Assembly: GCA_902770245.1 (NCBI GenBank)
Contig: CACXSS010000008.1
Coordinates: forward strand, 1 to 39,627
Origin: an uncultured Planctomycetota bacterium
GTDB taxonomy: Bacteria > Planctomycetota > Planctomycetia > Pirellulales > Thermoguttaceae
Direction of reading: 5' to 3'
DNA: 39,627 nucleotides
Shown here: one piece after another, positions 19,423 through 27,724 of the stretch
How the letters are laid out: every line of letters starts with the position of its first letter
How positions within the stretch are numbered: position 1 is the first letter of the stretch
Made by a program: the position numbers and the translations under genes
Notes under the pieces: generated by a model
Told to the model about the DNA's origin: nothing
Databases searched by the model: none
Seen by the model: only the letters and a program-made list of their open reading frames with translations

Positions 19423-20340
19423 CTATTCCAGCTTTACTCTCGGGTCAATCAGAGCGTAGGCAATATCGACAATCAGGTTCATTAAGTAGAGCAAAAACGT
19501 GAACAGCATAACCATTCCCATCGCCAGGGTGTAATCTCGCTGAATGGCGGCTTCAATAAAATGAGCGCCCAAACCGGGAATGAAAAAAATCTGCTCTATA
19601 ACCAGCGACCCGGTAATAATGCCGGCAATCGCGGGACCTAAAAAGGAAACTACGGGCATAATCGCCCCGCGCAAGGCGTGTTTGAAAATAACCGTCGTTT
19701 GACTAAGCCCTTTGGATTTCGCGGTTCTAATGTAGTCCTGCGACAAGACGTCCAACATGCCGGTTCGCGTCAGTCGAGCGATATACGCAGCATACGGAGC
19801 GCCCAAACAGAACGCCGGCAAAACCAAATGAATCGGCGTTCCCCAGCTGGCAACCGGGAAAAGAGGGATGATAAAAACAAACAAAATAATTATCAACCCC
19901 GCCAGAACAAAGTCTGGAAGAGCAATTCCAATTGTTGCCAAACTCATTAGAATGAAGTCAGAAGGCGAATTCCTATGCGTTGCAGATACAATTCCTGCCG
20001 TTATTCCCAAAAAGACGGCAAATGACATCGCCAAAAAACCAAGCGTTGCGGAAATGGGCATGCCTTGGCGAATAATATCGTTGACGGTAAAGTCTGAACG
20101 GGTAAAACTGCAGCCGAAATCGCCTCGGCACATATTCCAGAGACTTGTCAGATACTGTTTATACAGCGGCGCGTCCAGATTGTACCGCGCTTTGAGGTTC
20201 GCTTCCACTTGCGGGTCAAGCTGGCGTTCGCGGCTATATGGACCTCCGGGGGCGGCGCGCATTAAAAAGAAACTTACTGTAAAGACCACCCAAAGGGTCA
20301 AAAGCATCCAGCCGACTCGCTTGATAATAAAAGGAAGCAT
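19423..20340 (-). CDS. ABC transporter permease, OppB/DppB type
   Basis: Inner-membrane permease subunit of a peptide/nickel/opine-type ABC importer. 305 residues. The conserved N-terminal segment RVGWMLLTLWVVFTVSFFLMRAAPGGP is seen, then about six membrane helices. The EAA loop DYIRTAKSKGLSQTTVIFKHAL, which contacts the ATPase, is near 205-227, and the C-terminal DPRVKLE ends the protein. The other four parts (binding protein, OppC, OppD, OppF) are not in the window; the gene stands alone between a terminator and a repeat. It could be the last gene of a dispersed system or part of a YejABEF-like set. The substrate is unknown. Confidence 0.93.
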   Translation of the reverse strand: MLPFIIKRVGWMLLTLWVVFTVSFFLMRAAPGGPYSRERQLDPQVEANLKARYNLDAPLYKQYLTSLWNMCRGDFGCSFTRSDFTVNDIIRQGMPISATLGFLAMSFAVFLGITAGIVSATHRNSPSDFILMSLATIGIALPDFVLAGLIIILFVFIIPLFPVASWGTPIHLVLPAFCLGAPYAAYIARLTRTGMLDVLSQDYIRTAKSKGLSQTTVIFKHALRGAIMPVVSFLGPAIAGIITGSLVIEQIFFIPGLGAHFIEAAIQRDYTLAMGMVMLFTFLLYLMNLIVDIAYALIDPRVKLE

Positions 20341-20515
20341 GGGATAATTAGGAATTAGTGATTAGTAATTAGTAATTAGTAATAATATTCGAGTTCCGCT
20401 TTGCGTAATTACTCATTCCGTGGGTTAAAACCCACGGCTACTGATATTGAACCGCTAAAGCGGTTCTAGGGGAACGCGAAGCGTAATTACTCATTACTAA
20501 TTACTAATTTAATAA
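20341..20515. repeat. Heptameric ATTAGTA mosaic interrupted by a double-hairpin element
   Basis: The outer arms are ATTAGTA units (left, 20349-20385) and ATTACTA units (right, 20484-20512). Between them is a 66-bp module with two hairpins (20418-20483). The 15-base string GCGTAATTACTCATT occurs on both sides of the module (20403-20417 and 20481-20495), like a target-site duplication. Confidence 0.85.
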
Positions 20516-20524
20516 ATTCGCCGT

Positions 20525-21577
20525 CTATTTTTTCTTGGCGCCTTTGATTGGAATCTTGATTCGTTGAACAAAATGTTCTGCGTTTTTAGATTCTGTCAGT
20601 TCAGCCGCTTTTTGTCGGGCTTCGGCTTCCTGATCAAAGGGGAAGTCAAACAGCTTTTTCATTTCCGGAGAGAAAACGCCCCAACAGACTTTGCACGGAC
20701 CTTCCAAAAGCGCTTCGATCTTTTTTCGGGTCATTTTTTTCGCGCCGATCTTTTTCATCTTGCGTTTTTTGCTCTTTCGGCGAGGGGCTTCTTCTTCGTC
20801 TGAGTAGAAGTCCGAATCGTCGTCAAACGCGTCCAGAGAATCGTCTGACAAATCGCCTAAATCATCGTCTTCAAAGTCGTCAGACGAATCATCGTAATTG
20901 TCGTCGTCATAGGACTCTTCTTCGTCTTCTTCCGGTTCAAAGTCGTCAGTAAAGTCGTCTTCCAGGTCGAGCTGATCTGGCTCAATAGATTTCTTCTTGA
21001 ACTCTTCTTCCGGTTCTTTTTTTTCTTCTTCAGCCTTACGGCGGCGTTTTTGTTCGACTTTTTCACGAATAGTCGACGTTTTGGGGGCATCCTCGAAATC
21101 CGTCAAAGATTTGGAAATATCTTTGTCGGCTTTAGACGACTTTTTGACGGTTTTCTTTGTTTTGGTTGATTTTTCAGCCGTCTCTTTTGATGCAGGTTTA
21201 ACATCGGCATCCGACTTTTGGGCAGCTTTTTTTACTGTCGTTTTTTTCGGAGACGCTTTTGCTTCTGAGGTTTTTGAAGCGGCGGCTTTGGTTGACGCAG
21301 CTTCTTTAGCAACAGTTTTTTTCACTGTTGTCTTTTTGGTTTTAAGAGTAGATTTCTTTTTTTCTTCGTTATCAGCAGTCATAGATTTTTTCGCAGTTTT
21401 GTTTACGGATTCTTCTGACGAAACGTCTGCTTTTTTAGTCGTCTTTTTTACAGTCGATGTTGCAGCAGACGTCTTCTTTCCGGCTATAGCGGTTTTGGGG
21501 GCGGCTTTGGAGACGTCTGTTTTTTTAGCGGACGTCTTTTTGCTCGAAGCCGCAACTGGTTTGGCCTTCGTACTCAT
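20525..21577 (-). CDS. Lysine-rich histone-like / acidic tripartite protein
   Basis: 350 residues in three parts. Residues 1 to about 160 are Lys/Ala/Ser/Thr-rich with repeated KKTTVKK-like units, resembling bacterial histone H1-like tails. About 195-260 is strongly acidic (Asp/Glu/Ser, with runs such as DDDNYDD). A basic stretch RRKSKKRKMKKIGAKK follows, then a small C-terminal domain of about 70 residues with CKVCWGVF, DFPFDQEAEARQKAAEL and HFVQRIKIP. The start ATG 21577 has an AGAGG Shine-Dalgarno 8-9 bases upstream. A nucleoid- or nucleic-acid-binding role is likely from composition only. CxxC is one pair, so a zinc site is possible but not shown. Confidence 0.8.
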   Translation of the reverse strand: MSTKAKPVAASSKKTSAKKTDVSKAAPKTAIAGKKTSAATSTVKKTTKKADVSSEESVNKTAKKSMTADNEEKKKSTLKTKKTTVKKTVAKEAASTKAAASKTSEAKASPKKTTVKKAAQKSDADVKPASKETAEKSTKTKKTVKKSSKADKDISKSLTDFEDAPKTSTIREKVEQKRRRKAEEEKKEPEEEFKKKSIEPDQLDLEDDFTDDFEPEEDEEESYDDDNYDDSSDDFEDDDLGDLSDDSLDAFDDDSDFYSDEEEAPRRKSKKRKMKKIGAKKMTRKKIEALLEGPCKVCWGVFSPEMKKLFDFPFDQEAEARQKAAELTESKNAEHFVQRIKIPIKGAKKK

Positions 21578-22132
21578 TTAGGATACCTCTGTGAAGCGTC
21601 AAAACGCAATTCAGAACAAAACTGGATTCTGTATAAGAGCAGTTTTCCTGACAATGCGCCAGCGGAATAGCAAAACGCGTTTTTCAAAGAAGTATACGCG
21701 CGGGAAATGCAAACCGCTAACCAAAAATATAACCATTCGACATAACTATTCACATACGTCTGTTGGATTGAGCGCCGAAAAATAAAGTCAAAAAAATGTT
21801 GAACGCTTCAACAGATAAAAACGCTGTGAGGACTTATATCAAATTAATAACCGGATTGGATTATGGCATCGTGAAACAGGCTCTATCGTCCATAAGCCTA
21901 TTCACAACGATTATAACATTTTACAGTATATCTACGTTTTTTTCCAGAGGGAGAGCCTGAATTTTTCTGATTTTTCCCAAAAATTTTTCAATTTTATCCG
22001 GAAAACGTTAAATCGACGTTTCCCAATCGGGTGATTTAGGATATACTCAACGTCGATTTGAACTGCGAGCGCTCCGGACTGCCGGCGGTCTGAGCCGCGA
22101 TTCAGTCTTTCACCCTGAAGATACACTATCAG
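21578..22132. other. Divergent intergenic region, histone-like / yhaM
   Basis: About 555 bases without a credible gene; a 64-codon frame at 21591-21785 has no ribosome site and atypical residues. The region must hold two divergent promoters. The clearest signal is the inverted repeat at 22010-22059, described separately. A short inverted repeat TTATGG...CCATAA lies near 21861-21895. Confidence 0.55.
22010..22059 (+). promoter_or_regulatory. Inverted repeat around a candidate -10 box upstream of the yhaM-like gene
   Basis: AAATCGACGTT (22010-22020) and AACGTCGATTT (22049-22059) are perfect 11-bp inverted repeats. They enclose TATACT (22042-22047), a -10-like hexamer with no clear -35. The arrangement suggests an operator looping over a promoter or a leader RNA stem. 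It lies about 75-120 bases before the ATG at 22133. Confidence 0.4.
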
Positions 22133-23101
22133 ATGCCTGAACATCAATTTATCAAAGACCTTGCTGACAAGACAGAGGTTAGTTCCGTATACCGTATTGC
22201 CAATAAACAGATTCGTCTTAACAGAAACGGAGACTCATATCTTCAAGTTGAGATCTATGACAAAACCGGGACGCTTACCGTTCGGATGTGGAACGCAGGC
22301 GAAAACGTCTATCGCGTCTTTGAAGTCGGCGATTACGTTCAGGTTTTGGGAAAAGCCCAGGTTTTTCAGGGAAATCTTCAGATTATCGCCAAAAAACTGG
22401 TGCATGCGGCAGAAGACGCTTATAATCCGGACGACTACGTCAAACAGGCGGAAATTGACATTACTAAACTTGTCAAACGTCTTAAACAGCTTGTCGAAAC
22501 GATTAAAACCCCGTCGTTGCGAAATTTGGCGGACTGTCTTCTAATTGACAACGAGTTTATGACTCGGTTTTGCGACGCTCCAGCCGGGGTGAAAAACCAT
22601 CACGCCTACAAGGGCGGGCTGCTGGAACATACCCTCTCGGTAATGGAACTGGCGGATAAAACGGCGGCGCTGTACCCGATTTTGAACCGGGATTTGCTTC
22701 TTACTGGAGCGCTGGTTCACGACATCAGCAAAATTGACGAAATCCGCTTTGACGTTGAAATAACCTATTCGGACGAAGGACAGCTGCTGGGGCATCTGGT
22801 TATGGGCGTTGAAAAACTCAATGAGAAGATTGCGGAATCGGAAAGACAATCTGGCGAACCGATGTCGGATTATCTCAAGACGCAGCTCAAACATCTGATT
22901 ATCAGCCATCATGGGGAATACGAGTTCGGTTCTCCCAAACTGCCGATGACCCTTGAGGCGGTTACGCTTCATCATTTGGACTGCATGGACTCCAAAATCG
23001 TCGGATTTGCTCAGCTTATTCAGGAAGACATGAACGACGACTCCAACTGGACGTGTTACGTTCCATCGTTACAGCGTAAAATATTCAAAGGAGAAAAGTA
23101 A
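22133..23101 (+). CDS. yhaM: 3'-5' exoribonuclease of the YhaM family (OB fold + HD domain)
   Basis: 322 residues. Residues about 15-95 are an OB-type nucleic-acid-binding fold (VYRIANKQIRLNRNGDSYLQVEIYDKTGTLTVRMW is split over its first strands). About 150-290 is an HD metal phosphohydrolase domain: H156/H157, H166 in GGLLEHT, H196-D197 in GALVHDISKI, then SHHGEYEFGS and LHHLDCMDSK. This order matches YhaM/CbfA exonucleases that trim RNA or nicked DNA from 3' ends. The start ATG 22133 is the family start region. The stop overlaps the next ATG by one base (TAATG), so the two genes are coupled. Confidence 0.9.
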   Translation: MPEHQFIKDLADKTEVSSVYRIANKQIRLNRNGDSYLQVEIYDKTGTLTVRMWNAGENVYRVFEVGDYVQVLGKAQVFQGNLQIIAKKLVHAAEDAYNPDDYVKQAEIDITKLVKRLKQLVETIKTPSLRNLADCLLIDNEFMTRFCDAPAGVKNHHAYKGGLLEHTLSVMELADKTAALYPILNRDLLLTGALVHDISKIDEIRFDVEITYSDEGQLLGHLVMGVEKLNEKIAESERQSGEPMSDYLKTQLKHLIISHHGEYEFGSPKLPMTLEAVTLHHLDCMDSKIVGFAQLIQEDMNDDSNWTCYVPSLQRKIFKGEK

Positions 23102-25068
23102 TGCTTGCGCTGCTGTTTTTGATTGTCGTCGTATTGACTCAACCGCTGGTTTGCCAAGCGGCTCCGTCATTGTCATACGACGCGGATTTTGTCAAAACGC
23201 TGCGCGAAATGCGTCTTTATCGACTGGGAGAATCTTATCTCGCCGAGAAATTGACCCAGGACGATTTGTCGGACAAGGCAAGCTCCGAGCTGACAAGCGC
23301 GATGGTAGAACTGCTGGGCGAAGAAAGCCTTTGCACGTCTTCCGATAAACAGGGCGACATATCAGACAAAGCGCAGCGCTTTGCAGACGAGTATCTTAAA
23401 ACGCACGGAGACAGCCCGTTCAGAATTCGCGTTTTGCTGGCGTTGGCTATCAACGGCGTCAATGCCGGAGAATTGGGGGCGATGAACGTTCAGCTTCTTC
23501 CAGGCGACGAGCCGACCCGACAGGCGGCGTTAACCCGTCTGCGTCAAACGGACGAGCAAATAAAAGCGCAGTTACAAATTCTCAATACGCCCTCTAACGC
23601 GATCGACCCTAAAACCAATCAAAAAGTTTTTTCTGACGACCTTTGGCAGAGAATCAAAAATCAGACGGCGTTCCTCTCCGCCCGGCGCGCGCTGGCAATG
23701 GCGAAATGCTATCCTGCCGGCAGTCCGGAATATTCAGACTGCGTTGTTCAGGCGAACGCGGAACTCAAGCCCTTGGGGGCGATTCCGTCTACAGACCCTC
23801 TTTGCTGGCAGGCGCGTTTGCTGCGAGTTCGAGCTGAAAGAATGTCGGGCGACGTTCAAGCCGCCCAAAGCGCGTTGGCATTTATGCTTGAACAGCAAAA
23901 GCCGCCCATGGAAATGCTCATGGATTTTCAGGCGGAAAAACTGTACGCGCTCATGTCTGCCAATCGTCCTGCCGCTATCAAGACGCTTTCCGAGCTGGAA
24001 CGCTCTCTGGGAGATTCGTTTTCCAATGCCGATTCGACTGACGATGCCGCGCATTTGGCGGTTCTGGACGCCTATGTAACACTCGAAAAAGAGGCTGCGG
24101 CGCGCGGCGACAAAAACGAGCAAAAAACCTGGCAGAGCAAAGCGTCTCAATGGGCGGAAAAGATGCGTTTATACGACAGTGGCTTTTACGCGCGAAGCGC
24201 TCAGCAGGTTTTGGCGGCGATGGCGGTTAAAAGTCTGGAAGAATCCGAAACCGGAAATGCGGCAAGTTCTCAAGCCCCTTCAACGATTGCCTTGGCAGCG
24301 GAAAATCTCTTTAGAGAAGGACAGCTTCAAAAAGCGATTGACGCCTATCTCAAAGCGGCGGAAAAAGAGCGTTTGTCGTCCTCTGCAAATGAGGAAAACG
24401 TATTCAAGTATCAGTACGTTGCCGCTGCGATTGCTCATAAGCTCGACGACCACGTTCAGGCGGCGGCTCTGTTTCGCCAGGCGGCGATTGACAATCCCAA
24501 CAACCCCAAAGCCGCCCAGGCGTTCAAAACGGCTCTGTTCCATGCGGGAAAGCTGGTTGACGTCAATAAGCCTGAAACCGCTGAACGCTATTCCAATATG
24601 TTGGACGAATTCCTCAAGACGTTCCCGGATTCCCCGGACGTCAATTTGATTCGTCAGCAAAAGCAGCGTCTTTCAGAAGCGCTCAAGGCAATTCCCAAGA
24701 CGCCGGCAGAGCGCCTTTCAGAAGCGCAAACCGCGCTGAAAGAAAACCGCCCGAAAGACGCAGTTGCGCTGTTTACGCCGCTGGCGAAAGAGTTTCCCAA
24801 CGCTCAAGACGTTCAGATCGGGTTTGCAGAAGCTCTGTCGGCGGCAAACGCTGACCAGGACGCGTTAGCTCAATGGCGAAAAGTCGCTCAAAACGTCAAA
24901 CAGTATTCCCCGCAATGGTATCGCGCCAAATACGAAGTGGCATCATTGCTTGTTAAAACAGGACAGAAGGATAAAGCAGCGGAAATGATTCGTTTGCTCA
25001 AACTCCTGCGTCCTGACTTGGGCGGAACCGAATGGTCTGAAAAATTTGAAAAATTACTCACAAATTAA
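23101..25068 (+). CDS. Exported tetratricopeptide-repeat protein
   Basis: 655 residues with a signal peptide (MLALLFLIVVVLTQPLVCQAA) and helical repeats throughout. TPR-like units are clearest near 400-470 (AENLFREGQLQKAIDAYLKAAE, then AAAIAHKLDDHVQAAALFRQAA) and 540-640 (AQTALKENRPKDAVALF). AAGGAG sits 8-11 bases before the ATG, and the ATG overlaps the stop of the upstream exonuclease gene, so expression is coupled. It is presumably a periplasmic scaffold; no partner can be named. The pairing of a cytoplasmic exonuclease with an exported TPR protein may reflect only operon history. Confidence 0.85.
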   Translation: MLALLFLIVVVLTQPLVCQAAPSLSYDADFVKTLREMRLYRLGESYLAEKLTQDDLSDKASSELTSAMVELLGEESLCTSSDKQGDISDKAQRFADEYLKTHGDSPFRIRVLLALAINGVNAGELGAMNVQLLPGDEPTRQAALTRLRQTDEQIKAQLQILNTPSNAIDPKTNQKVFSDDLWQRIKNQTAFLSARRALAMAKCYPAGSPEYSDCVVQANAELKPLGAIPSTDPLCWQARLLRVRAERMSGDVQAAQSALAFMLEQQKPPMEMLMDFQAEKLYALMSANRPAAIKTLSELERSLGDSFSNADSTDDAAHLAVLDAYVTLEKEAAARGDKNEQKTWQSKASQWAEKMRLYDSGFYARSAQQVLAAMAVKSLEESETGNAASSQAPSTIALAAENLFREGQLQKAIDAYLKAAEKERLSSSANEENVFKYQYVAAAIAHKLDDHVQAAALFRQAAIDNPNNPKAAQAFKTALFHAGKLVDVNKPETAERYSNMLDEFLKTFPDSPDVNLIRQQKQRLSEALKAIPKTPAERLSEAQTALKENRPKDAVALFTPLAKEFPNAQDVQIGFAEALSAANADQDALAQWRKVAQNVKQYSPQWYRAKYEVASLLVKTGQKDKAAEMIRLLKLLRPDLGGTEWSEKFEKLLTN

Positions 25069-25132
25069 AAAAAGGGTCAAAATTGCTCTGGATTTATTTG
25101 TTAAAATTCGCTAATATGAGGGCGCATGTTTA

Positions 25133-25200
25133 GGTCGCAGGCAATAGTCATCAGGGATTTTTTAACTCCTTACGCCTGACTCCTTGCTCCTAACTTAAAA
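25133..25200. repeat. Short heptameric mosaic
   Basis: After GGCAATAGTCATCAGG the segment carries ACTCCTT, ACGCCTG, ACTCCTT and GCTCCTA in tandem with 7-bp period, a short version of the pyrimidine-rich arm of the other mosaics. It lies between the TPR and transpeptidase-like genes. Confidence 0.7.
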
Positions 25201-25231
25201 CCAAGCAGCCATTAACCATTCATAAATAACC

Positions 25232-26548
25232 ATGAAAGAAACCTTACGCATATTGTTTTCTGCCGCCTTTCTTTCCACAGTATTTTTGTGTGCGTATAAC
25301 TACGTCAATTCCTCGGCAGACGATCGTCAGAATTCATTATCCGCTTTTTTCGGAGACAGTTCTGAAAAACAGGGCGGCGAATCGGCGCCAGCAGACGACA
25401 GCTTCCAGTTTGGTCCGTCTGATTCGTTTTCGCCCTCGCCTGTTCAGAGCAATCAAAATTCTCAGCCGTCGCCGTTTAACAACGCCGCCGACAGTGCGAG
25501 TCTTCCTCTGCTGCCGCCAGAAAGTCAGCAGGCAGCGCCGTCGGCTCCGTATGGTTTAGCCGCTCCAACGGTTACTGAAAACAATCTGCCGCCAAACGAA
25601 TCTCCGATTATAGAACCGCTTACGCCGGACGTTCCTTCGCCGCCAAACGTTGCTCCGATTGATCCGGTTGCGCCCATTGCTCCGATTGCCCCGGACGGTT
25701 CTGCCGACGTTATACCTGTAACGCAGGACGTAAATCAAAATAATAACCTGCCAAATCAAGTTATGAATCCGCCAGCTCAGGACAGTGAAGACCGCGCTGC
25801 CGTTGCCGCTTTTATTGCAGAGGCCCATCAAAGAATTAACAGAGGAGAAATTCTCCCGACGCTCTTTAAGCTCAGTCAATACTACAATGCGCCGCAGTTC
25901 ACTCCGGAAGAAGCCAAACAGGTTCACTACATGCTCATGCAGTTGGCGGGCGAGGTTATTTATCTTCACCCGGAAAAGTATTTCAATTTGTACACGGTTC
26001 AGCCGGGCGATACAATAACTTCAATTGCCGGTCAGCATCAGGTGCCGTGGCAGTTTATCGCCAAAATCAACGGGATGACGGCTCCGTATCATGTCAATCC
26101 GGGCGAACAGCTTAAAGTTGTACGAGGTCCGTTCAACGCCGAGATTCATTTAGACAGATACGAATTGACGCTTTGGCTGCCGGTTGGAACAGACTCCAGT
26201 CAGTCTCTTTACGCTGGAACGTTCCCTATCGGATTGGGCGGAGACTGTCCCAAATTGCAGGGCGACTATATTGTAGATGAAAAGTTTATCAATCCCGAAT
26301 ACCCGAAATTTTCCCAAAATCCAACGACTTTCGGACCGGGCGATGCCAACAACCCGTACGGCAGCCGACTTTTAGCCCTGACATGCGTTAACGATCAAAA
26401 CCATGTCAAAATTGGAATTCACGGGACGAACAATCCGCAGTACATTCGTCAGTCCGTTCCTTACGGTTTTATTTGTCTCGGAGCGCGTGACATCAACGAT
26501 TTGTACGATATTCTATCCGTTGGATCAAGAATTAAGATTGAGCGCTGA
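25232..26548 (+). CDS. LysM + L,D-transpeptidase (YkuD)-like exported protein with altered catalytic motif
   Basis: 438 residues. An N-terminal membrane segment (MKETLRILFSAAFLSTVFLCAY) precedes a Pro/Ser/Gln/Asn-rich linker to about 180. A helical part with the segment HYMLMQLAGEVIYLHPEKYF follows. A LysM domain is at about 252-298 (YTVQPGDTITSIA, VNPGEQLKV), and a YkuD-fold domain at about 304-437. The usual HxGT..S-x-G-C-I-R motif is present as H397-GTNNP and SVPYGFICLGARD: Phe413 occupies the catalytic Cys position and Cys415 sits two residues later. It either binds peptidoglycan without transpeptidation or uses the shifted Cys. No Shine-Dalgarno; ATG context AACCATG. Peptidoglycan-facing envelope role inferred. 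Confidence 0.85.
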   Translation: MKETLRILFSAAFLSTVFLCAYNYVNSSADDRQNSLSAFFGDSSEKQGGESAPADDSFQFGPSDSFSPSPVQSNQNSQPSPFNNAADSASLPLLPPESQQAAPSAPYGLAAPTVTENNLPPNESPIIEPLTPDVPSPPNVAPIDPVAPIAPIAPDGSADVIPVTQDVNQNNNLPNQVMNPPAQDSEDRAAVAAFIAEAHQRINRGEILPTLFKLSQYYNAPQFTPEEAKQVHYMLMQLAGEVIYLHPEKYFNLYTVQPGDTITSIAGQHQVPWQFIAKINGMTAPYHVNPGEQLKVVRGPFNAEIHLDRYELTLWLPVGTDSSQSLYAGTFPIGLGGDCPKLQGDYIVDEKFINPEYPKFSQNPTTFGPGDANNPYGSRLLALTCVNDQNHVKIGIHGTNNPQYIRQSVPYGFICLGARDINDLYDILSVGSRIKIER

Positions 26549-26549
26549 G

Positions 26550-26664
26550 GGAACAGGGAATGGGGAATAGGGAATAGTAATTCGCCTTTGGCGAATTCAA
26601 AATAAACTCCTCACTCCTCACTCCTCACTCCTCACTCACAACTACTCCCTATTCCCGACCCCCT
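26550..26664. repeat. Heptameric GGGAATA / ACTCCTC mosaic with core hairpin
   Basis: The left arm is GGGAACA, GGGAATG, GGGAATA, GGGAATA. The core hairpin is AATTCGCC-TTT-GGCGAATT (26579-26597). The right arm has CTCCTCA four times in perfect tandem, then CTACTCC, CTATTCC. It ends at the ATG of the epimerase gene, so it forms that gene's entire 5' region. Confidence 0.9.
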
Positions 26665-27615
26665 ATGAAATACCTTGTAACCGGCGGCGCCGGATTTATC
26701 GGTTCTAATTTAACCCATTATTTACTTCAGCAAGGGCAGTCCGTCGTTGTCCTGGACGACCTGTCAACCGGAAAGCCGGACAACCTTGCCGACATTCTCG
26801 ATAAAATTGAATTCGTTCAGGGCGACGTTCGAGACAAAAGCGCCGTTCTACAAGCCATGACAGGTTGTAACGGCGTGTTTCATCTTGCCGCAATGGCGTC
26901 TGTACAAAAAAGCATTGACCGCCCGGAAGACGCTCACGCGATTAACGTCGGCGGAACGCTCAACGTTTTGGAATCCATGAAAGAGCTTGGCGTTCGCCGG
27001 GTTGTTCTGGCTGCGTCCGCTGCTGCGTACGGCAATCAGCCGCAGACGCCCAAGACGGAATCCATGCCGGTCGAGCCGCTGTCGCCCTACGCGGCGGACA
27101 AAATCGCCTGTGAAGCGTACATGCAAGCGTATCATAACAGTTACGGACTGGAAACGGTCTGCTTGCGATACTTCAATATTTTTGGACCTCGTCAAGATCC
27201 CAAAGGCGCATACGCCGCCGTTATTCCCGCTTTTGTCTGTAAACTCATCGCCGGACAGCGTCCTGTCGTTTACGGGGACGGAGAACAGACGCGGGACTTC
27301 TGCTTTGTCGAAAACGTCTGCCGCGCCAACTGGCTGGCAATGAACGTTTCGCCGGAAAAATGTGACGGAAAGCCGATTAATATCGCCTGCGCTGAAGCCG
27401 TGTCGCTAAATGTGATTCTCAAAACGCTCAAAGAACTGTTACATTCCGACATTGAGCCGATTTACGAACCCGAGCGTATCGGAGACGTCAAACATTCGCT
27501 GGCAGACATTTCCAGAGCGAAAGAAGTTCTTGGCTACGAACCGACCGTTCGTTTCGCCAAAGGGCTTGAATTGGCGATTGACTTTTATAAGAGCATTGCA
27601 AATAAGAGGGAGTAG
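26665..27615 (+). CDS. NAD-dependent nucleotide-sugar epimerase/dehydratase
   Basis: Extended short-chain dehydrogenase fold, 316 residues. GGAGFIG at residues 7-13 binds NAD, GDVRD and FHLAA follow, and the catalytic pair is Y142 and K146 (SPYAADK). The upstream Ser/Thr region reads AASAAAYG rather than the common SSSxVYG; LRYFNIFGPRQDP and GDGEQTRDFCFVENV are typical of UDP-glucose or UDP-N-acetylglucosamine 4-epimerases (WbpP/GalE-like). The exact sugar is not decidable. It likely feeds surface glycan or lipopolysaccharide synthesis. The start lies immediately after a repeat with no Shine-Dalgarno. The stop TAG (27613-27615) and the last two codons (AGG GAG) are part of the next heptameric repeat. 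Confidence 0.9.
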   Translation: MKYLVTGGAGFIGSNLTHYLLQQGQSVVVLDDLSTGKPDNLADILDKIEFVQGDVRDKSAVLQAMTGCNGVFHLAAMASVQKSIDRPEDAHAINVGGTLNVLESMKELGVRRVVLAASAAAYGNQPQTPKTESMPVEPLSPYAADKIACEAYMQAYHNSYGLETVCLRYFNIFGPRQDPKGAYAAVIPAFVCKLIAGQRPVVYGDGEQTRDFCFVENVCRANWLAMNVSPEKCDGKPINIACAEAVSLNVILKTLKELLHSDIEPIYEPERIGDVKHSLADISRAKEVLGYEPTVRFAKGLELAIDFYKSIANKRE

Positions 27616-27720
27616 GGAATGGGGAACAGGAAAAAGTAATTCGCCTGCGGCGATTTTTAATACTATTCCCTACGCTCTAAACTACTCCCAACTCCCTATC
27701 CCCTATTCCCAATTTTACTA
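27604..27720. repeat. Heptameric GGGAATA mosaic with core hairpin
   Basis: Units GGGAGTA, GGGAATG, GGGAACA on the left; core hairpin TCGCC-TGC-GGCGA (27641-27653); units around CTATTCC, CTACTCC, CAACTCC, CTATCCC, CTATTCC on the right. The left arm overlaps the 3' end of the epimerase gene and supplies its stop codon. Confidence 0.88.
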
Positions 27721-27724
27721 AATC

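Noticed and set aside
21591-21785. 64-codon frame upstream of yhaM
   Set aside because: Basic, low-complexity, no ribosome site and no neighbour support.
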